Both the position numbers and the translations under genes were made by a program. DNA of 64,000 nucleotides, from NCBI RefSeq assembly GCF_001625655.1, contig NZ_AUYB01000158.1:62001-126000 (forward strand), read 5' to 3'. Positions 53,277 to 63,346 of this stretch are shown here, piece by piece (the first letter of the stretch is position 1; the number at the start of each line of letters is the position of its first letter). Source of the DNA: Pseudoalteromonas luteoviolacea DSM 6061 (GTDB lineage Bacteria; Pseudomonadota; Gammaproteobacteria; Enterobacterales; Alteromonadaceae). The notes under the pieces were generated by a model, which was not told the origin of the DNA, did no database searches, and saw only the letters and a program-made list of their open reading frames with translations.

Positions 53277-53586
53277 CCCGCAAATTCATACCTACTATCG
53301 AAGCCAATCACATCTTCTTGCTCTGAGCAAAATCTCAATTATTTTGTGCGCACCATTGAATATCTCTAAAACCATTGCCTGGCAGTCAAAAGGGTATAAA
53401 TGATGTTTCAATAAATCAAAATAATAGCTGCGGCGTGGCAAATGTCGTCTCATTTTGACTTTCCTGCCACTGAGAAAGCGAACCAAACAATCAGTAATAA
53501 ACTGATGACAAAACCAGCCTCCAAAACAAGGTCTTTAGCTTGGATCTGATTGATAGGAAACATTCCTCTTTTCTTGGCTGTACTTT
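53277..53586. other. 310-bp gap with no supported gene
   Basis: A minus-strand open frame (53295-53486, extending to a stop near 53537) encodes a basic, aromatic stretch (for example RRHLPRRSYYFDLL) but begins at TTG with no ribosome site. It might be a gene remnant; I recognise nothing in it. Confidence 0.4.
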
Positions 53587-54003
53587 TCAAACGTCTGTTT
53601 GGCAACCAGCCATGTCCTTTAAAAAAGAAAGCGCCTGTGCCTTGGTCATTTCTTCAGGGTCAAATTCGGTTTGCCCGTTTTTGCGTAGCAGCTCGTAAAA
53701 TGACTCAGATCCTGCAGCATAACCCATTTTCCAAATCTCAAAAGTTGGCTGCTCAACTTCATCGTAACTTAAAATCGTTGCTCCTTCATGGCGAGGGTCG
53801 TCGGCAATATCTAAATATAACTCATTTACTGTTTCTCTTTCACCTTCAAGGGCTTGCAAGAAAAATTCATTTTCAAAGCACAACATGCCACATACTTTTA
53901 GTTCGCTATTATTTGAACGAGCAGTCTCCAAAATATTACGTAAATCTGACAGGTTCATAGATCTTGAAGCCTGACTGTAATACACCAACCGGACTAGTTT
54001 CAT
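53587..54003 (-). CDS. BLUF-domain blue-light sensor (short, PixD-like)
   Basis: A 138-residue protein. BLUF residues fall at the same numbers as in PixD: Tyr 8 (RLVYYSQA), Asn 31/32 (ARSNN), Gln 50 (FFLQALEG), Trp 91 and Met 93 (EIWKMGYA). These hold FAD and form the light-switched hydrogen-bond network. No output domain follows; only a C-terminal helix pair of about 40 residues, so it must act through a partner. It is divergent from a soluble histidine kinase, 101 bp apart. Confidence 0.93.
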   Translation of the reverse strand: MKLVRLVYYSQASRSMNLSDLRNILETARSNNSELKVCGMLCFENEFFLQALEGERETVNELYLDIADDPRHEGATILSYDEVEQPTFEIWKMGYAAGSESFYELLRKNGQTEFDPEEMTKAQALSFLKDMAGCQTDV

Positions 54004-54104
54004 TTTATCACTCTCCTAGTAATTGCCTAATGCGGCTTATCTTTCGCCCAAATTTTAATCATTGGCTATAGTTATTAAAAATACAAGGTAAGGCGCTCAT
54101 TGTT

Positions 54105-55904
54105 ATGGAAAATTCAGTGAATCAAATGGTTGTCGTTGTAGGTCCCGAATCAGAAGAGTTAGACAAAGTACTCACACAATTACAGATTCAAGTGCACCGA
54201 GCTGATACCTTTAAACTGTTTAAAAAAGCCTTCCGCAAACACCGACCTGGAGTTTTAATTTTACATGTTAATGATTCAACTTCTGAAGAATTGGCGAGCC
54301 AGGTTTTGTCTCACATACGAGTTGGACTGCAAGACAAAGATACAACCTTTATTGTGGCACACCCACCTCAACATATGCCTGATGCCTTAAACTGGATAGA
54401 GGAATACAGCATTGCTAGCTTCATTACTTTGTCTTCAGAAAAGCTAGCTATTAACCAGAGTGTAATAGAGCGAAACATCAAAGCATGGCAACGCTTTGTG
54501 CAAGTCACTGAGCAGCATCAAGCTGAAAGCAATTTATTGATGAGCGTCGCACATTTGCATCGCAACAATAACAATGTGAATGAAGTTATGCTCCAGTTTA
54601 TGCAGGCATTGTCTAGTATTGCATGTGCATCTGCGCAGTGTAGAATCAAAATTAATGCACAAGGTGAAGGAACCTTGACCAGTTATGCGCCGGATATAAA
54701 CACGCTAGAAAGTGCATTAACGCAAGCTTTTCAGTTACCAACATTACCAGCCTATCTACACCGTGCACTCAAAGAGAAGAAACCACAAATAGACCTTTTA
54801 CCTAGCGCAGAGGCCTTCTCTCTCCTTGGTCAAATACTGAGCTTGAAGTTGAGTAGCTACCTCATATTTCCAATCGTTGTTTACGGTAAAGTACTTGAGC
54901 TAATGGTATTTTTTATAGACGAGAGTGCGATGGAGTCAGTCTCAATGCGTCAAATTGATGTGATCAGTAAAGCCGCCGAGCAACTGACTATGCTATTGGA
55001 ACGAAAAGAATCTGAAAGGCGGCTTAAAAAGCAATGTACAAGATTAAAGAGCGCGCTCATTGAGCTGAAAGAAACACAAGAGCAGCTCGCACACAGTGAA
55101 AAAATGGCCACCGTTGGACAGTTTGCAGCTGGTATAGCACATGAAATAAATAACCCACTGTCCTTTGTTTTAAGTAATTTCGGCTCGATGGACAATTATC
55201 TCGACAGTATATTGAACTTACAAAACCTACATGACCAGTTTTTAAGCGCCGTTGAGATGGGTAATCAACACAGAAGAGATGAGATAAAAGACGAAATCAC
55301 CCATTACCGTGGCCAATCTGAAATTGACTTCATCTACGATGATATGCGTGAGATAGTCGCTCAGTCTCAAATGGGCCTCTCCCGAGTGAGTGAAATAATC
55401 AAGGATCTGCAGTCTTTTCACGGTAAATCAAAACAATCACAACTTGACCTTAAAACTCTCTTAGCACAGAGCTTAACGCTGTTGCGCTCTACTGAACCAA
55501 GCGATATTCCGATCAAAACAGCCTTTTCACACCAAAGTGAAATCATTTCAAATGCAGGCTTCATACAACAGATACTGACTAATTTGATAAAAAATGCCTA
55601 TCAAATACTCGAAATTAACGAAATTTCAGAACCGATAATTGAGGTAAGCTCTGAAGAGCAAGGCGATAATATTTATATCTCAGTCAAAGATAATGGACCG
55701 GGTATTAGTCTAGAGCAGCAAAAACGCGTTTTTGATCCTTTTTATACAACAAAAACGGTAGGTGAAGGCACAGGGTTGGGGCTTGCCGTCAGCTATAATT
55801 TAAGTAAACGGTTAGGAGGCAGTTTACTGATAGACTCACAACTCAATAAATACTGTAAATTTACGCTTGTATTACCTATCAATGCTGATGGTTCACCCCA
55901 TTAA
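54105..55904 (+). CDS. Soluble hybrid-like histidine kinase with pseudo-receiver and GAF-like domain
   Basis: A 599-residue cytoplasmic kinase. Residues 1-125 form a receiver-like fold in which the phospho-acceptor Asp position of the usual LILLD strand is His (GVLILHVND), so it is a pseudo-receiver. A GAF-like region (about 140-300) and a coiled coil (300-335) follow. HisKA is GQFAAGIAHEINNPLSF (H346); HATPase shows NLIKNAYQI, DNGPGIS and GEGTGLGLAVSYN. No response regulator is adjacent. The divergent BLUF gene suggests light-dependent control by a partner. Confidence 0.88.
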   Translation: MENSVNQMVVVVGPESEELDKVLTQLQIQVHRADTFKLFKKAFRKHRPGVLILHVNDSTSEELASQVLSHIRVGLQDKDTTFIVAHPPQHMPDALNWIEEYSIASFITLSSEKLAINQSVIERNIKAWQRFVQVTEQHQAESNLLMSVAHLHRNNNNVNEVMLQFMQALSSIACASAQCRIKINAQGEGTLTSYAPDINTLESALTQAFQLPTLPAYLHRALKEKKPQIDLLPSAEAFSLLGQILSLKLSSYLIFPIVVYGKVLELMVFFIDESAMESVSMRQIDVISKAAEQLTMLLERKESERRLKKQCTRLKSALIELKETQEQLAHSEKMATVGQFAAGIAHEINNPLSFVLSNFGSMDNYLDSILNLQNLHDQFLSAVEMGNQHRRDEIKDEITHYRGQSEIDFIYDDMREIVAQSQMGLSRVSEIIKDLQSFHGKSKQSQLDLKTLLAQSLTLLRSTEPSDIPIKTAFSHQSEIISNAGFIQQILTNLIKNAYQILEINEISEPIIEVSSEEQGDNIYISVKDNGPGISLEQQKRVFDPFYTTKTVGEGTGLGLAVSYNLSKRLGGSLLIDSQLNKYCKFTLVLPINADGSPH

Positions 55905-56152
55905 AACTCTCTGTATTTAAAAGAATTTGGCTCATTAGTATTCATCAGCTGTGCGAGTCCATGCTCTAGTCGATGAATACAGCCACCGCAAGATTGAATA
56001 ACTGATTATTCAGCATACTCAGTTATAACTTGAGGCTATTCCTTTCCTCACAATTTAGTCCCCTTAAGTCAAACACACAAGTGCCTTAACTATATGTTTT
56101 GTAACTAATTGTGAAATTCTCTTTTGTCTGTCCCGAATTAAAATCAAACAAC

Positions 56153-57439
56153 TTAATCAAATGGTAAAAATATACTCACTGCTAAGCCACCGGTTTTTCG
56201 ATTTCTAAAGGACAGCTTTCCTTGATGTGCTTCGATGATTTCTCGACAAAGTGCGAGTCCAAGTCCCGTCCCAGAATGCTTTGTTGAATAAAATGGTAAT
56301 AGAGCATTTTCCAATACCTCAGGTGCCATGCCCGGACCACTGTCTGAAACTTCTATGTAAATCCCGTTTTGTACATCAACGTTTATCGCCAATAACACAA
56401 CATGCTCATCTCCCTGATCTGTGCAGGCTTCATGCGCGTTTTTCAATACATTAATCAGCACTTGCTCTATTTGATGTTCATCTGCGCTTATTGTGACTTC
56501 AGGCACTTCGGTAACTAAGGTGAATTTGTACAACGTACCAAGCTGCTCTAACAATATGCGCCAATCAATGGGGTGCTTATCGGGCATTTTTAGTTTAGAT
56601 AGAGCGCCGTAACCTTTTATAAATTCATTTAAATGGCCAACGCGTCTCGAAATCGAGCCAAAGACCCTATCTAATCTTGGCTCCTCCAAATTTTGCGCCA
56701 ATAGTTGCCCCGAATGACACATCGAACTTATAGGTGCAATTGAGTTGTTTAACTCATGACTAATTACTCTAATTACTTTTTTCCATGTCTGAACTTCCTG
56801 GCGGCTCAATTCATTGGTAATTGATTTAAGTAGATACAAAGTATTATTCGCCTGATGGATCCGCACTCCCGATTTAGCCAAGTGCCATGCTTGCTCTTCT
56901 CCATGGGCATCCTTGAGTGTAAAAATACTCTCTCCATTTTGCTGTAGCGCTTGCACAAAATCAGCGTTTAAATTGGCACACACATCAGACCAACGGTAAC
57001 CTAAAATCGAGTTGCCGTGATTAAACATCAATTCAGCCGCACGGTTGGCAAATATAACCTTCTGATTTACATCAACTAAAAATGTTATGACAGGAGAGGT
57101 ATTGAGCACTTTATCCAATAGCATCTCTCGCTGGTAGAGATGTTGTCGCTCCTTTCGTAACTTATCGGCACATTGATTGAATAACTCAAAAACAGCTTGC
57201 CTATTTTCATTGCGATCAATTGGAATACTGACTGAAAAATCTGAATCCATTAAACTAAGCAAGCCTTGTTCAAGACTTCGATCGGCATTTTTGCGCTGCT
57301 TGTCCTTTTTATACAAGACATAAGCAATTCCAATATTAAGACCAACGCCAGCCGAAAGTATCCACCATGGGTGATGCTCTACAAACATATATGTTGCAAC
57401 AGAAAATATCACTTGCCCGATAAAGACTATCAGCAACAT
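56153..57439 (-). CDS. NtrY-type membrane histidine kinase (ABC operon 2)
   Basis: A 428-residue kinase. Two membrane helices within residues 1-43 leave almost no periplasmic part, so the signal is probably sensed in the membrane or cytoplasm. A PAS region (about 108-200, ITFLVDVNQKVIFANRAAELMF) precedes HisKA RVISHELNNSIAPISSM (H228) and HATPase (NVLKNAHEA, DSGPGM, GTGLGLALC). It starts one base after the regulator stop and is the last gene of the operon. Confidence 0.92.
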   Translation of the reverse strand: MLLIVFIGQVIFSVATYMFVEHHPWWILSAGVGLNIGIAYVLYKKDKQRKNADRSLEQGLLSLMDSDFSVSIPIDRNENRQAVFELFNQCADKLRKERQHLYQREMLLDKVLNTSPVITFLVDVNQKVIFANRAAELMFNHGNSILGYRWSDVCANLNADFVQALQQNGESIFTLKDAHGEEQAWHLAKSGVRIHQANNTLYLLKSITNELSRQEVQTWKKVIRVISHELNNSIAPISSMCHSGQLLAQNLEEPRLDRVFGSISRRVGHLNEFIKGYGALSKLKMPDKHPIDWRILLEQLGTLYKFTLVTEVPEVTISADEHQIEQVLINVLKNAHEACTDQGDEHVVLLAINVDVQNGIYIEVSDSGPGMAPEVLENALLPFYSTKHSGTGLGLALCREIIEAHQGKLSFRNRKTGGLAVSIFLPFD

Positions 57440-57440
57440 C

Positions 57441-58703
57441 CTATTCGCCTCTAATAAGGTTAAACTTCTCTATACGCCGATATAGAGTTTGTCTACTCAA
57501 CCCAAGCTCCTGAGCGGCATGTGCTATAACCCAATCATGTTTTTCCAGTACTGAAAATATATGCTCTTTTTCACTTAAAACCGCAGATTGCTCTTGTCCA
57601 CTAAGAGAAGTGAGGGTTACTAAACCATTTTCTGCAAAAATGAGTGCCCGTTTGCAGGTATTTTCTAGCTCTCGTACATTACCGGGCCAATTGTGTTGCA
57701 ATAAAAACTGCTCAGCTTCCTTGGTAAACTGATAGTCTTCGCCAATAAAGTGTTTTGCGAGCGCCAAGATATCACCCTTTCGCTTATTCAAAGGTAAAAT
57801 GGACAGCTCCATGCCATTCAAGCGGTAGTACAAGTCTTCTCTAAAAGCTCCGCTCTTAATATCTATCAATAAATTGGCATTGGTCGCACTGACAACTCTC
57901 ACATCCACTTTTTGTGTCACATTTGATCCCAAACGCTCAAACTCACCAGTTTGTAATACTCGAAGTAGTTTCATTTGCCCAGACAAAGACAAATTACCAA
58001 TTTCGTCCAAGAACAAAGTACCACCATCGGCGGCTTCAAAACGTCCAGCTCTAGCTTGGTTAGCTCCTGTAAACGCGCCTTTTTCAGCACCAAATAACTC
58101 TGCCTCCATCAACTCTTGAGGAATTGCCCCCATATTCACTTTGATAAAAGGGGCATCTACTCTTGCGGATTTTTGGTGAATAAAGTCGGCTAGCTTTTCT
58201 TTACCAGATCCATTTGGTCCAGTTATCAACACATTAATCTCAGCAGCTGCCACTTTAGTTGCTGTGAATATCAATTCTGCCATCTCTTTACTTTGGTAAA
58301 TCAATGCAGTTGTAGGCACAGGCTTTGCTGCAACTGAAATATGTTCAGATATTGTTGCTAGTAGCTTTTGGTCGTCCCAAGGTTTAGGTAAATAGTCAGC
58401 TGCCCCTGATTTAATGAGCGTAATGGCTGTTTCTAGTTGACTCCAAGCGGTAATAATAATGATGGGTAGCGAAGGATTCAGTTCCTTCATGGCGTAAAAG
58501 AGCTGCGTTCCCTCTTCTCCTGACGTAGTGCCTTCACTGAAGTTCATATCTTGGATCACTAAGTCAATCTTTTGCCGCGAGACACTTAGCAAAGCTTCTT
58601 TGACTGTGGCGGCACTAATCACTTTGTAGTTATGTATGCTAAGCAATAGGTCCAGAGCATCTAAAATATCGGGGTTGTCATCAACAATAAGAATTGTATT
58701 CAT
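57441..58703 (-). CDS. NtrC-family sigma-54-dependent response regulator (ABC operon 2)
   Basis: A 420-residue regulator. Receiver 1-120 with D52 (LVIQDMNF) and Lys in LPKPWD. AAA+ domain: Walker A GPNGSGKEK (162-170), GAFTGA sigma-54 loop (209-214), Walker B LFLDEI (about 230-235). Fis-type HTH at the C-terminus (AAQELGLSRQTLYRRIEKF). Encoded 52 bp after the second permease of the operon it probably activates; a -24/-12 element and enhancer palindromes precede that operon. Confidence 0.95.
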   Translation of the reverse strand: MNTILIVDDNPDILDALDLLLSIHNYKVISAATVKEALLSVSRQKIDLVIQDMNFSEGTTSGEEGTQLFYAMKELNPSLPIIIITAWSQLETAITLIKSGAADYLPKPWDDQKLLATISEHISVAAKPVPTTALIYQSKEMAELIFTATKVAAAEINVLITGPNGSGKEKLADFIHQKSARVDAPFIKVNMGAIPQELMEAELFGAEKGAFTGANQARAGRFEAADGGTLFLDEIGNLSLSGQMKLLRVLQTGEFERLGSNVTQKVDVRVVSATNANLLIDIKSGAFREDLYYRLNGMELSILPLNKRKGDILALAKHFIGEDYQFTKEAEQFLLQHNWPGNVRELENTCKRALIFAENGLVTLTSLSGQEQSAVLSEKEHIFSVLEKHDWVIAHAAQELGLSRQTLYRRIEKFNLIRGE

Positions 58704-58755
58704 AACTTATATCTAGCCCCATTCGCAGTTATGCGAGTGGGGCTCATATCCTTTT

Positions 58756-59979
58756 CTATACCGTACGAGTAGCCGTTACGGGCGCTATTTTTGTTGTTTT
58801 CCAAGCTGGTAACCAGGTTGCGAGCGTACCAGAGATGAACACAATCATAACACAACTTAAATAACTGATTACATCTGGCTTTGGCATTGTAATTACTTTA
58901 CCCAACAAGATGTTAATCGCGATAACACTGGCTACGCCTAACCCCGCAGCTATCAAACTAATCAGCCAGTTTTCACTCATTACATAAACTAATACATCTT
59001 TTTTACGAGCCCCCAAAGCGCGTCTGATCCCAATTAGTTTCTTCTGTTTTGAAACATGAAAATGCGCATGAGCAAAACTGCTTATCATGGTAACAAACAA
59101 CATAAATGCAGTGAGTAAGCTGAACAATGTGGCCAAACTAGTGGCTTCTTTATAATAATCGCTGTGATGCTCTTTCATGGTAAAAATATCTTTAATATCT
59201 CGCTCAGGGTGAACTTGTTTGAGCGCTGAGATAATCTTTTTCTTGATTTCTTGCTCACTACCCGGTGTAACTTTTAATAGGTAATATAGTCTACCCTGAG
59301 CACGGGCCATATTTCTGAATTTAAAGATCCCATAGTGAGAGTATCTGCGTGATGGTGTAATTGCCAAATCAGAAACCACACCAACAATTCGCCCTTCATT
59401 TGTTTGCTTGCCGATGGCTGACTTATTTGGGTACAAGGCTTCAGCCAATGAACGCGTTAAAATAATATTTGGCTCAAAATCCATGCTTTCTAAGTAACCT
59501 CGAGTTGCATTGTCTGCTGCTTCAAAGTCTCTTCCTTGGTGCATACTTGCTCCAAGTAGGCGAAAAAAGTCTTGACCTGTGTAGTAGGTTGGAATGCCAT
59601 TAAATTGGCTGTCCACTGGTACATCTTCAGGGTGATTTGCGTCTTCAATGGAGTGATAATTTCCACCTCGCATCAACGGCAGTTGATTTGAATACGAGAC
59701 CAGTTCTACTTCGGTTAAATTTTTAAGCGCAGCCATATCTTCTTCAACAACAGACAAAAAGAAATCGGCATCTAAAAATGCTTCTGAAGTTGGTCGGATT
59801 TGAAAAGCCAGCACATTATCCATTTCAAACCCAACATCACGAGACATCTTTTCATTTGCTTCGATGCTTAATAGTAAGCTATTGCATGCCAAACCTAGCG
59901 TTAAAATCAATTGAAAAATGAGTAACCCAGTAGCAAACTTTCTCAACAACATGGATTTAAATAATGCTTTGATGTTCAT
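58756..59979 (-). CDS. ABC transporter permease, MacB/FtsX type (second permease, operon 2)
   Basis: A 407-residue membrane protein: N-terminal helix about 16-38, periplasmic domain to about 280, three C-terminal helices with KKLIGIRRALGARKKDVLVYVMSEN. Paralogous to the 401-residue permease of operon 1. The gap to the upstream permease is 9 bases. The transported substrate is unknown. Confidence 0.87.
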   Translation of the reverse strand: MNIKALFKSMLLRKFATGLLIFQLILTLGLACNSLLLSIEANEKMSRDVGFEMDNVLAFQIRPTSEAFLDADFFLSVVEEDMAALKNLTEVELVSYSNQLPLMRGGNYHSIEDANHPEDVPVDSQFNGIPTYYTGQDFFRLLGASMHQGRDFEAADNATRGYLESMDFEPNIILTRSLAEALYPNKSAIGKQTNEGRIVGVVSDLAITPSRRYSHYGIFKFRNMARAQGRLYYLLKVTPGSEQEIKKKIISALKQVHPERDIKDIFTMKEHHSDYYKEATSLATLFSLLTAFMLFVTMISSFAHAHFHVSKQKKLIGIRRALGARKKDVLVYVMSENWLISLIAAGLGVASVIAINILLGKVITMPKPDVISYLSCVMIVFISGTLATWLPAWKTTKIAPVTATRTV

Positions 59980-59988
59980 AATAGCTCC

Positions 59989-61278
59989 CTACTTTAAAAT
60001 GCTTGCAAGCGATGTGCGCGTGCCTTGAATGAGTGGATAAACCGTACTGAGTAGACTTGAGGTCAGTGCAACACCTAGGCCAATCACCAGCATATGCAAA
60101 GGCAGTTCAGCGACAGGAGCTAACTCATCAAAAAGTTGTCGATATAGCGCTAATAGACTAAATGCCAATACAAACGACAGCAACGCACAAATAAGGCCAA
60201 GTATGACACTCTCTATTACCCCCTGAAAAAATACCTGCTTCTTACTTGCTCCCACAGCACGTCTGAGGTTTGCTTCAAACTGACCGGCTTGATAACGAGA
60301 CAACATCAAACTATTGGCATTGAAAATACACACCAGTAAGAACAACCCAGTAGCGATAGTAAATGCCAGTAAATCTTTGTTAACTACCTCATTTTTGGCC
60401 AGCCACTCATTGACGTTATAAAGTCTATTATCAACCTCGTGACGATGGTTGCCTTTCTCTTTTAGCTTTTCTGAATAGCTATCAATAAAGGTTTGAAAGG
60501 CAAGGCGTTGTTGCTTATCAAGCAACTCTACAAACACCTGAACGTAATAAGCATTAATCTGACGTGTTTCTTTGAGGGTGGTATAGCTATCTGTTGACAT
60601 AGTGCGTGCAAAAACGGCCCAATTGTTGTCAATTGCCACCTCTATCGGAACAAAGATATCATCCGTCTTGTCAAAAGCTTTTCCTTCTGTCGCATGATAA
60701 AATAGCGGGCGCATTTCCCAAGGGGCCAGAACACCCACAATGTTGTAAATTTTACCTTGCAACTCAAGTTTTTCACCAACACTATTGGCACCACCAAACA
60801 GCTTTACGTTTAGCTCATGACCAATCACGATGCTATTGCTATGTTCGTTTTTCCAAGGTTCACCATGTGCGAATTGAGCCCCCATAATATTAAAAAATGA
60901 GGCAGTCGTCGCACGCGTGGGGCTGGCATAACGAGTTAGATCCTCTGCATCTGCCCTGCGACTGTAGACCATACTGGAGTAGTGCATTGTTGCATTATTG
61001 GCTACTTTGGAGTCCAAAATGGCTTTCGCATCACTGTATCTCAGCACATGCATACTACCGAATGTATTGTTAGCTCCAGCATAAGTATTCATGTTAACAC
61101 TGAATATTTGTTCACTCTTTCCTGGGATCGGGTCTTTGGACATCAACGACAACATCGACAAATTCGCTAATAAAGTGCCAATACCAATGGATAAGGTTAG
61201 AATCACCAACGAAAAGAACAGTGGCGTTCGTTTAATATTGCGTATAAATAAGTGTATATAGTACAAAAACATTTCCAT
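59989..61278 (-). CDS. ABC transporter permease, MacB/FtsX type (first permease, operon 2)
   Basis: A 429-residue membrane protein; paralogue of the 442-residue permease of operon 1 (shared MSKDPIPGKSEQIFSV segment). FtsX motif QFEANLRRAVGASKKQVFFQGVIES. ATG 61278 has AAGGAG 10 bases before; ATG 61272 is a less well spaced alternative. It is expected to pair with the 407-residue permease. Confidence 0.87.
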   Translation of the reverse strand: MEMFLYYIHLFIRNIKRTPLFFSLVILTLSIGIGTLLANLSMLSLMSKDPIPGKSEQIFSVNMNTYAGANNTFGSMHVLRYSDAKAILDSKVANNATMHYSSMVYSRRADAEDLTRYASPTRATTASFFNIMGAQFAHGEPWKNEHSNSIVIGHELNVKLFGGANSVGEKLELQGKIYNIVGVLAPWEMRPLFYHATEGKAFDKTDDIFVPIEVAIDNNWAVFARTMSTDSYTTLKETRQINAYYVQVFVELLDKQQRLAFQTFIDSYSEKLKEKGNHRHEVDNRLYNVNEWLAKNEVVNKDLLAFTIATGLFLLVCIFNANSLMLSRYQAGQFEANLRRAVGASKKQVFFQGVIESVILGLICALLSFVLAFSLLALYRQLFDELAPVAELPLHMLVIGLGVALTSSLLSTVYPLIQGTRTSLASILK

Positions 61279-61292
61279 GATTACGCTACTCC

Positions 61293-62018
61293 TTATGCTG
61301 GCATTTGCTTGTCTAGCGCCACACTAGAGTCTGGTTGCATTGGCGCATAAATACTATAATCGGTGATCTGCCCATCAATAATTTGAATATTGCGATTTAC
61401 TTCACGTGCCTGATCTGGGTCATGTGTCACCATGATTATCGTGCTGCCTTCTCCGTTAATTTCTTTTAGTAAATCCATGATTTGTCGGGCCATTAAAGAG
61501 TCCAAATTACCAGTCGGTTCATCTGCTAATAGAATTTTTGGTTCTCCGGCGAGTGCGCGAGCAATTGCTACTCGCTGCTGCTGACCACCCGATAACTGAC
61601 TTGGCAGGTAGTTATGCCGACTCGCTAAACCTACCAACTCCAACGCATGCTCAATTCTGCTGCGTCTTTGCTTGGCACTCAAACCTCGGTAACGCAATGG
61701 CATATCCACATTGTCAAAAATGCTGTAATCGGGGATCAAGTTGTAATTTTGAAAAATAAACCCTATTTTTTCATTGCGTAAGCGTGAAAGGTCGTCATCC
61801 GATAATCCTTGTACATTGATGCCATCCAAGCTGTATTCACCTTGGGTAAAGTTATCTAGCAGGCCAGCAACGTTTAAAAATGTTGACTTGCCCGACCCTG
61901 ACGGGCCAGTCACTGCGACAAATTCTCCCTTCTCTACTTCTAAGCTAAAGTCCCTAAGTGCATGAGTTTGAATTGTTTCACTTCTAAATACGCGGCTAAT
62001 GTTTTTCATTGAAAGCAT
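61293..62018 (-). CDS. ABC transporter ATP-binding protein, MacB/LolD-type (operon 2)
   Basis: A 241-residue ATPase with intact Walker A GPSGSGKST, signature LSGGQQQRVAIARAL, Walker B LLADEPTGNLD and MVTHD. ATG 62018 has AAAGGACAAAATC before it. It is close in sequence to the ATPase of operon 1 but has a longer C-terminal tail (about 15 residues). Confidence 0.93.
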   Translation of the reverse strand: MLSMKNISRVFRSETIQTHALRDFSLEVEKGEFVAVTGPSGSGKSTFLNVAGLLDNFTQGEYSLDGINVQGLSDDDLSRLRNEKIGFIFQNYNLIPDYSIFDNVDMPLRYRGLSAKQRRSRIEHALELVGLASRHNYLPSQLSGGQQQRVAIARALAGEPKILLADEPTGNLDSLMARQIMDLLKEINGEGSTIIMVTHDPDQAREVNRNIQIIDGQITDYSIYAPMQPDSSVALDKQMPA

Positions 62019-62044
62019 GATTTTGTCCTTTAATAATTCTGTTT

Positions 62045-63313
62045 TTATTTATCAATGTTAAATGTCTGGCTTTGGCTAAATGCTTCATAATCGGAGATAA
62101 TAATTTCATCTCCTTCTTTTACGCCAGCCACAAGTTCGATGTACTCTACACTGGATGCCCCAGTTTTGATTTCTTGTAAATTCGCTACATTTTCGGCGAT
62201 AATAAAGGCTTTTTTACCACCATATGCATTCAGGAAAGGCCCTCGCTTGACTTGCAATACCTGTGGCCTTTTCTCAAATTCAATACGCCCGTTAATACGT
62301 TGGTTTTGACGCAACTTAGCATCTCGGTTACTGGTCACTTTGACCCTTACAACAACCTGGTTTTGCTTGATTTCAGGTGATACAGAGCTGATCTCTCCAT
62401 TGAGAGACTGACCCGCGAGCGTAAGTTCCACGTTTAACCCAATGCCCAAGTCATCGGCATAGAATTCCGGCACTTGCAGTTCAGCTTCGTATTCAGACAA
62501 ATCTACGATGGTCATCAGAGCCTGTGCATCCGCAACTTCTTCTTTTTGCTGTACCAGCCAATTTCCAACAATGCCGTCGACAGGCGCTTGTACTTTTAGC
62601 GCTCGTTTTCGTCGTTTAAGCTCTTCGAGTATTTGAGTTTGACGTTTTACAGCAAAATCTCTGGTTTGAGCTTCAAAAGTGAGTCGCTTTTTTGCGAGGT
62701 CCACACGTTTTTTTGCATGTTGGTGCATTAGCTGGGCTTCTAGCAGCGTATCTTGACTTCGGGCATAATCTAGCTGACTAATCACTTGTTTTTCAAAAGA
62801 CTCTTGTGAGCGAGCTTTCTCTCGCTTAGCTGCATTTAAGCGCACTGCAGCCTCGTCTAAACTACGTTCCAAATCTAGCTGGGCTTCATCATCCGCAAGT
62901 AACCCTCTGTCCGCATCCAACTTAAGCTGCGCCAACAATGACGTCTGCTGCTCTATCAAAGCGTCTAGCTCGGGGCTCTCAATACGCGCTATATGGGTAT
63001 CTTTTTCAACCGTATCACCAGGTTTTACCAAAAGTGTTACTTGGCCGGGCTCCGGACTATATACCTGTGGCGCGTTGGCAGCCACTAAACGACCAGAGAC
63101 AGACACATCTCGGATCAAATCTTGTTTGATCACTCTCGCAGTAAGCAATTGCTCATATGACACTGTTTTGATCCCTGCATACCACTGGCTAATTGCGGGT
63201 ATAGACACCACTGTCATCAATGTCATAAGTAAAGCCACAATTGCGTACTTTAACGTGTGCTTAGTTTTGTTTGGCGTAATCAACTCATCTTGAGACTGCG
63301 TTCCATCAATCAT
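62045..63313 (-). CDS. Periplasmic adaptor (membrane fusion protein), operon 2
   Basis: A 422-residue adaptor. Membrane anchor about 21-45, lipoyl halves (AANAPQVYSPEPGQVTLLVKPGDTVEKDTHIARI and APVDGIVGNWLVQQKEEV), coiled coil about 120-230, then beta-barrel parts. ATG 63313 has AAGGTGAAAATT before it; the longer frame to 63379 would place a sigma-54 promoter inside the coding sequence and is rejected. First gene of the operon MFP-ATPase-permease-permease-regulator-kinase. Confidence 0.92.
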   Translation of the reverse strand: MIDGTQSQDELITPNKTKHTLKYAIVALLMTLMTVVSIPAISQWYAGIKTVSYEQLLTARVIKQDLIRDVSVSGRLVAANAPQVYSPEPGQVTLLVKPGDTVEKDTHIARIESPELDALIEQQTSLLAQLKLDADRGLLADDEAQLDLERSLDEAAVRLNAAKREKARSQESFEKQVISQLDYARSQDTLLEAQLMHQHAKKRVDLAKKRLTFEAQTRDFAVKRQTQILEELKRRKRALKVQAPVDGIVGNWLVQQKEEVADAQALMTIVDLSEYEAELQVPEFYADDLGIGLNVELTLAGQSLNGEISSVSPEIKQNQVVVRVKVTSNRDAKLRQNQRINGRIEFEKRPQVLQVKRGPFLNAYGGKKAFIIAENVANLQEIKTGASSVEYIELVAGVKEGDEIIISDYEAFSQSQTFNIDK

Positions 63314-63346
63314 AATTTTCACCTTTTTACTTTTATGCGTTGATAG

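Noticed and set aside
53295..53537. Minus-strand open frame after the pilin terminator
   Set aside because: Starts at TTG without a ribosome site and shows no recognisable family; could be a remnant, but support is too weak to call a gene.
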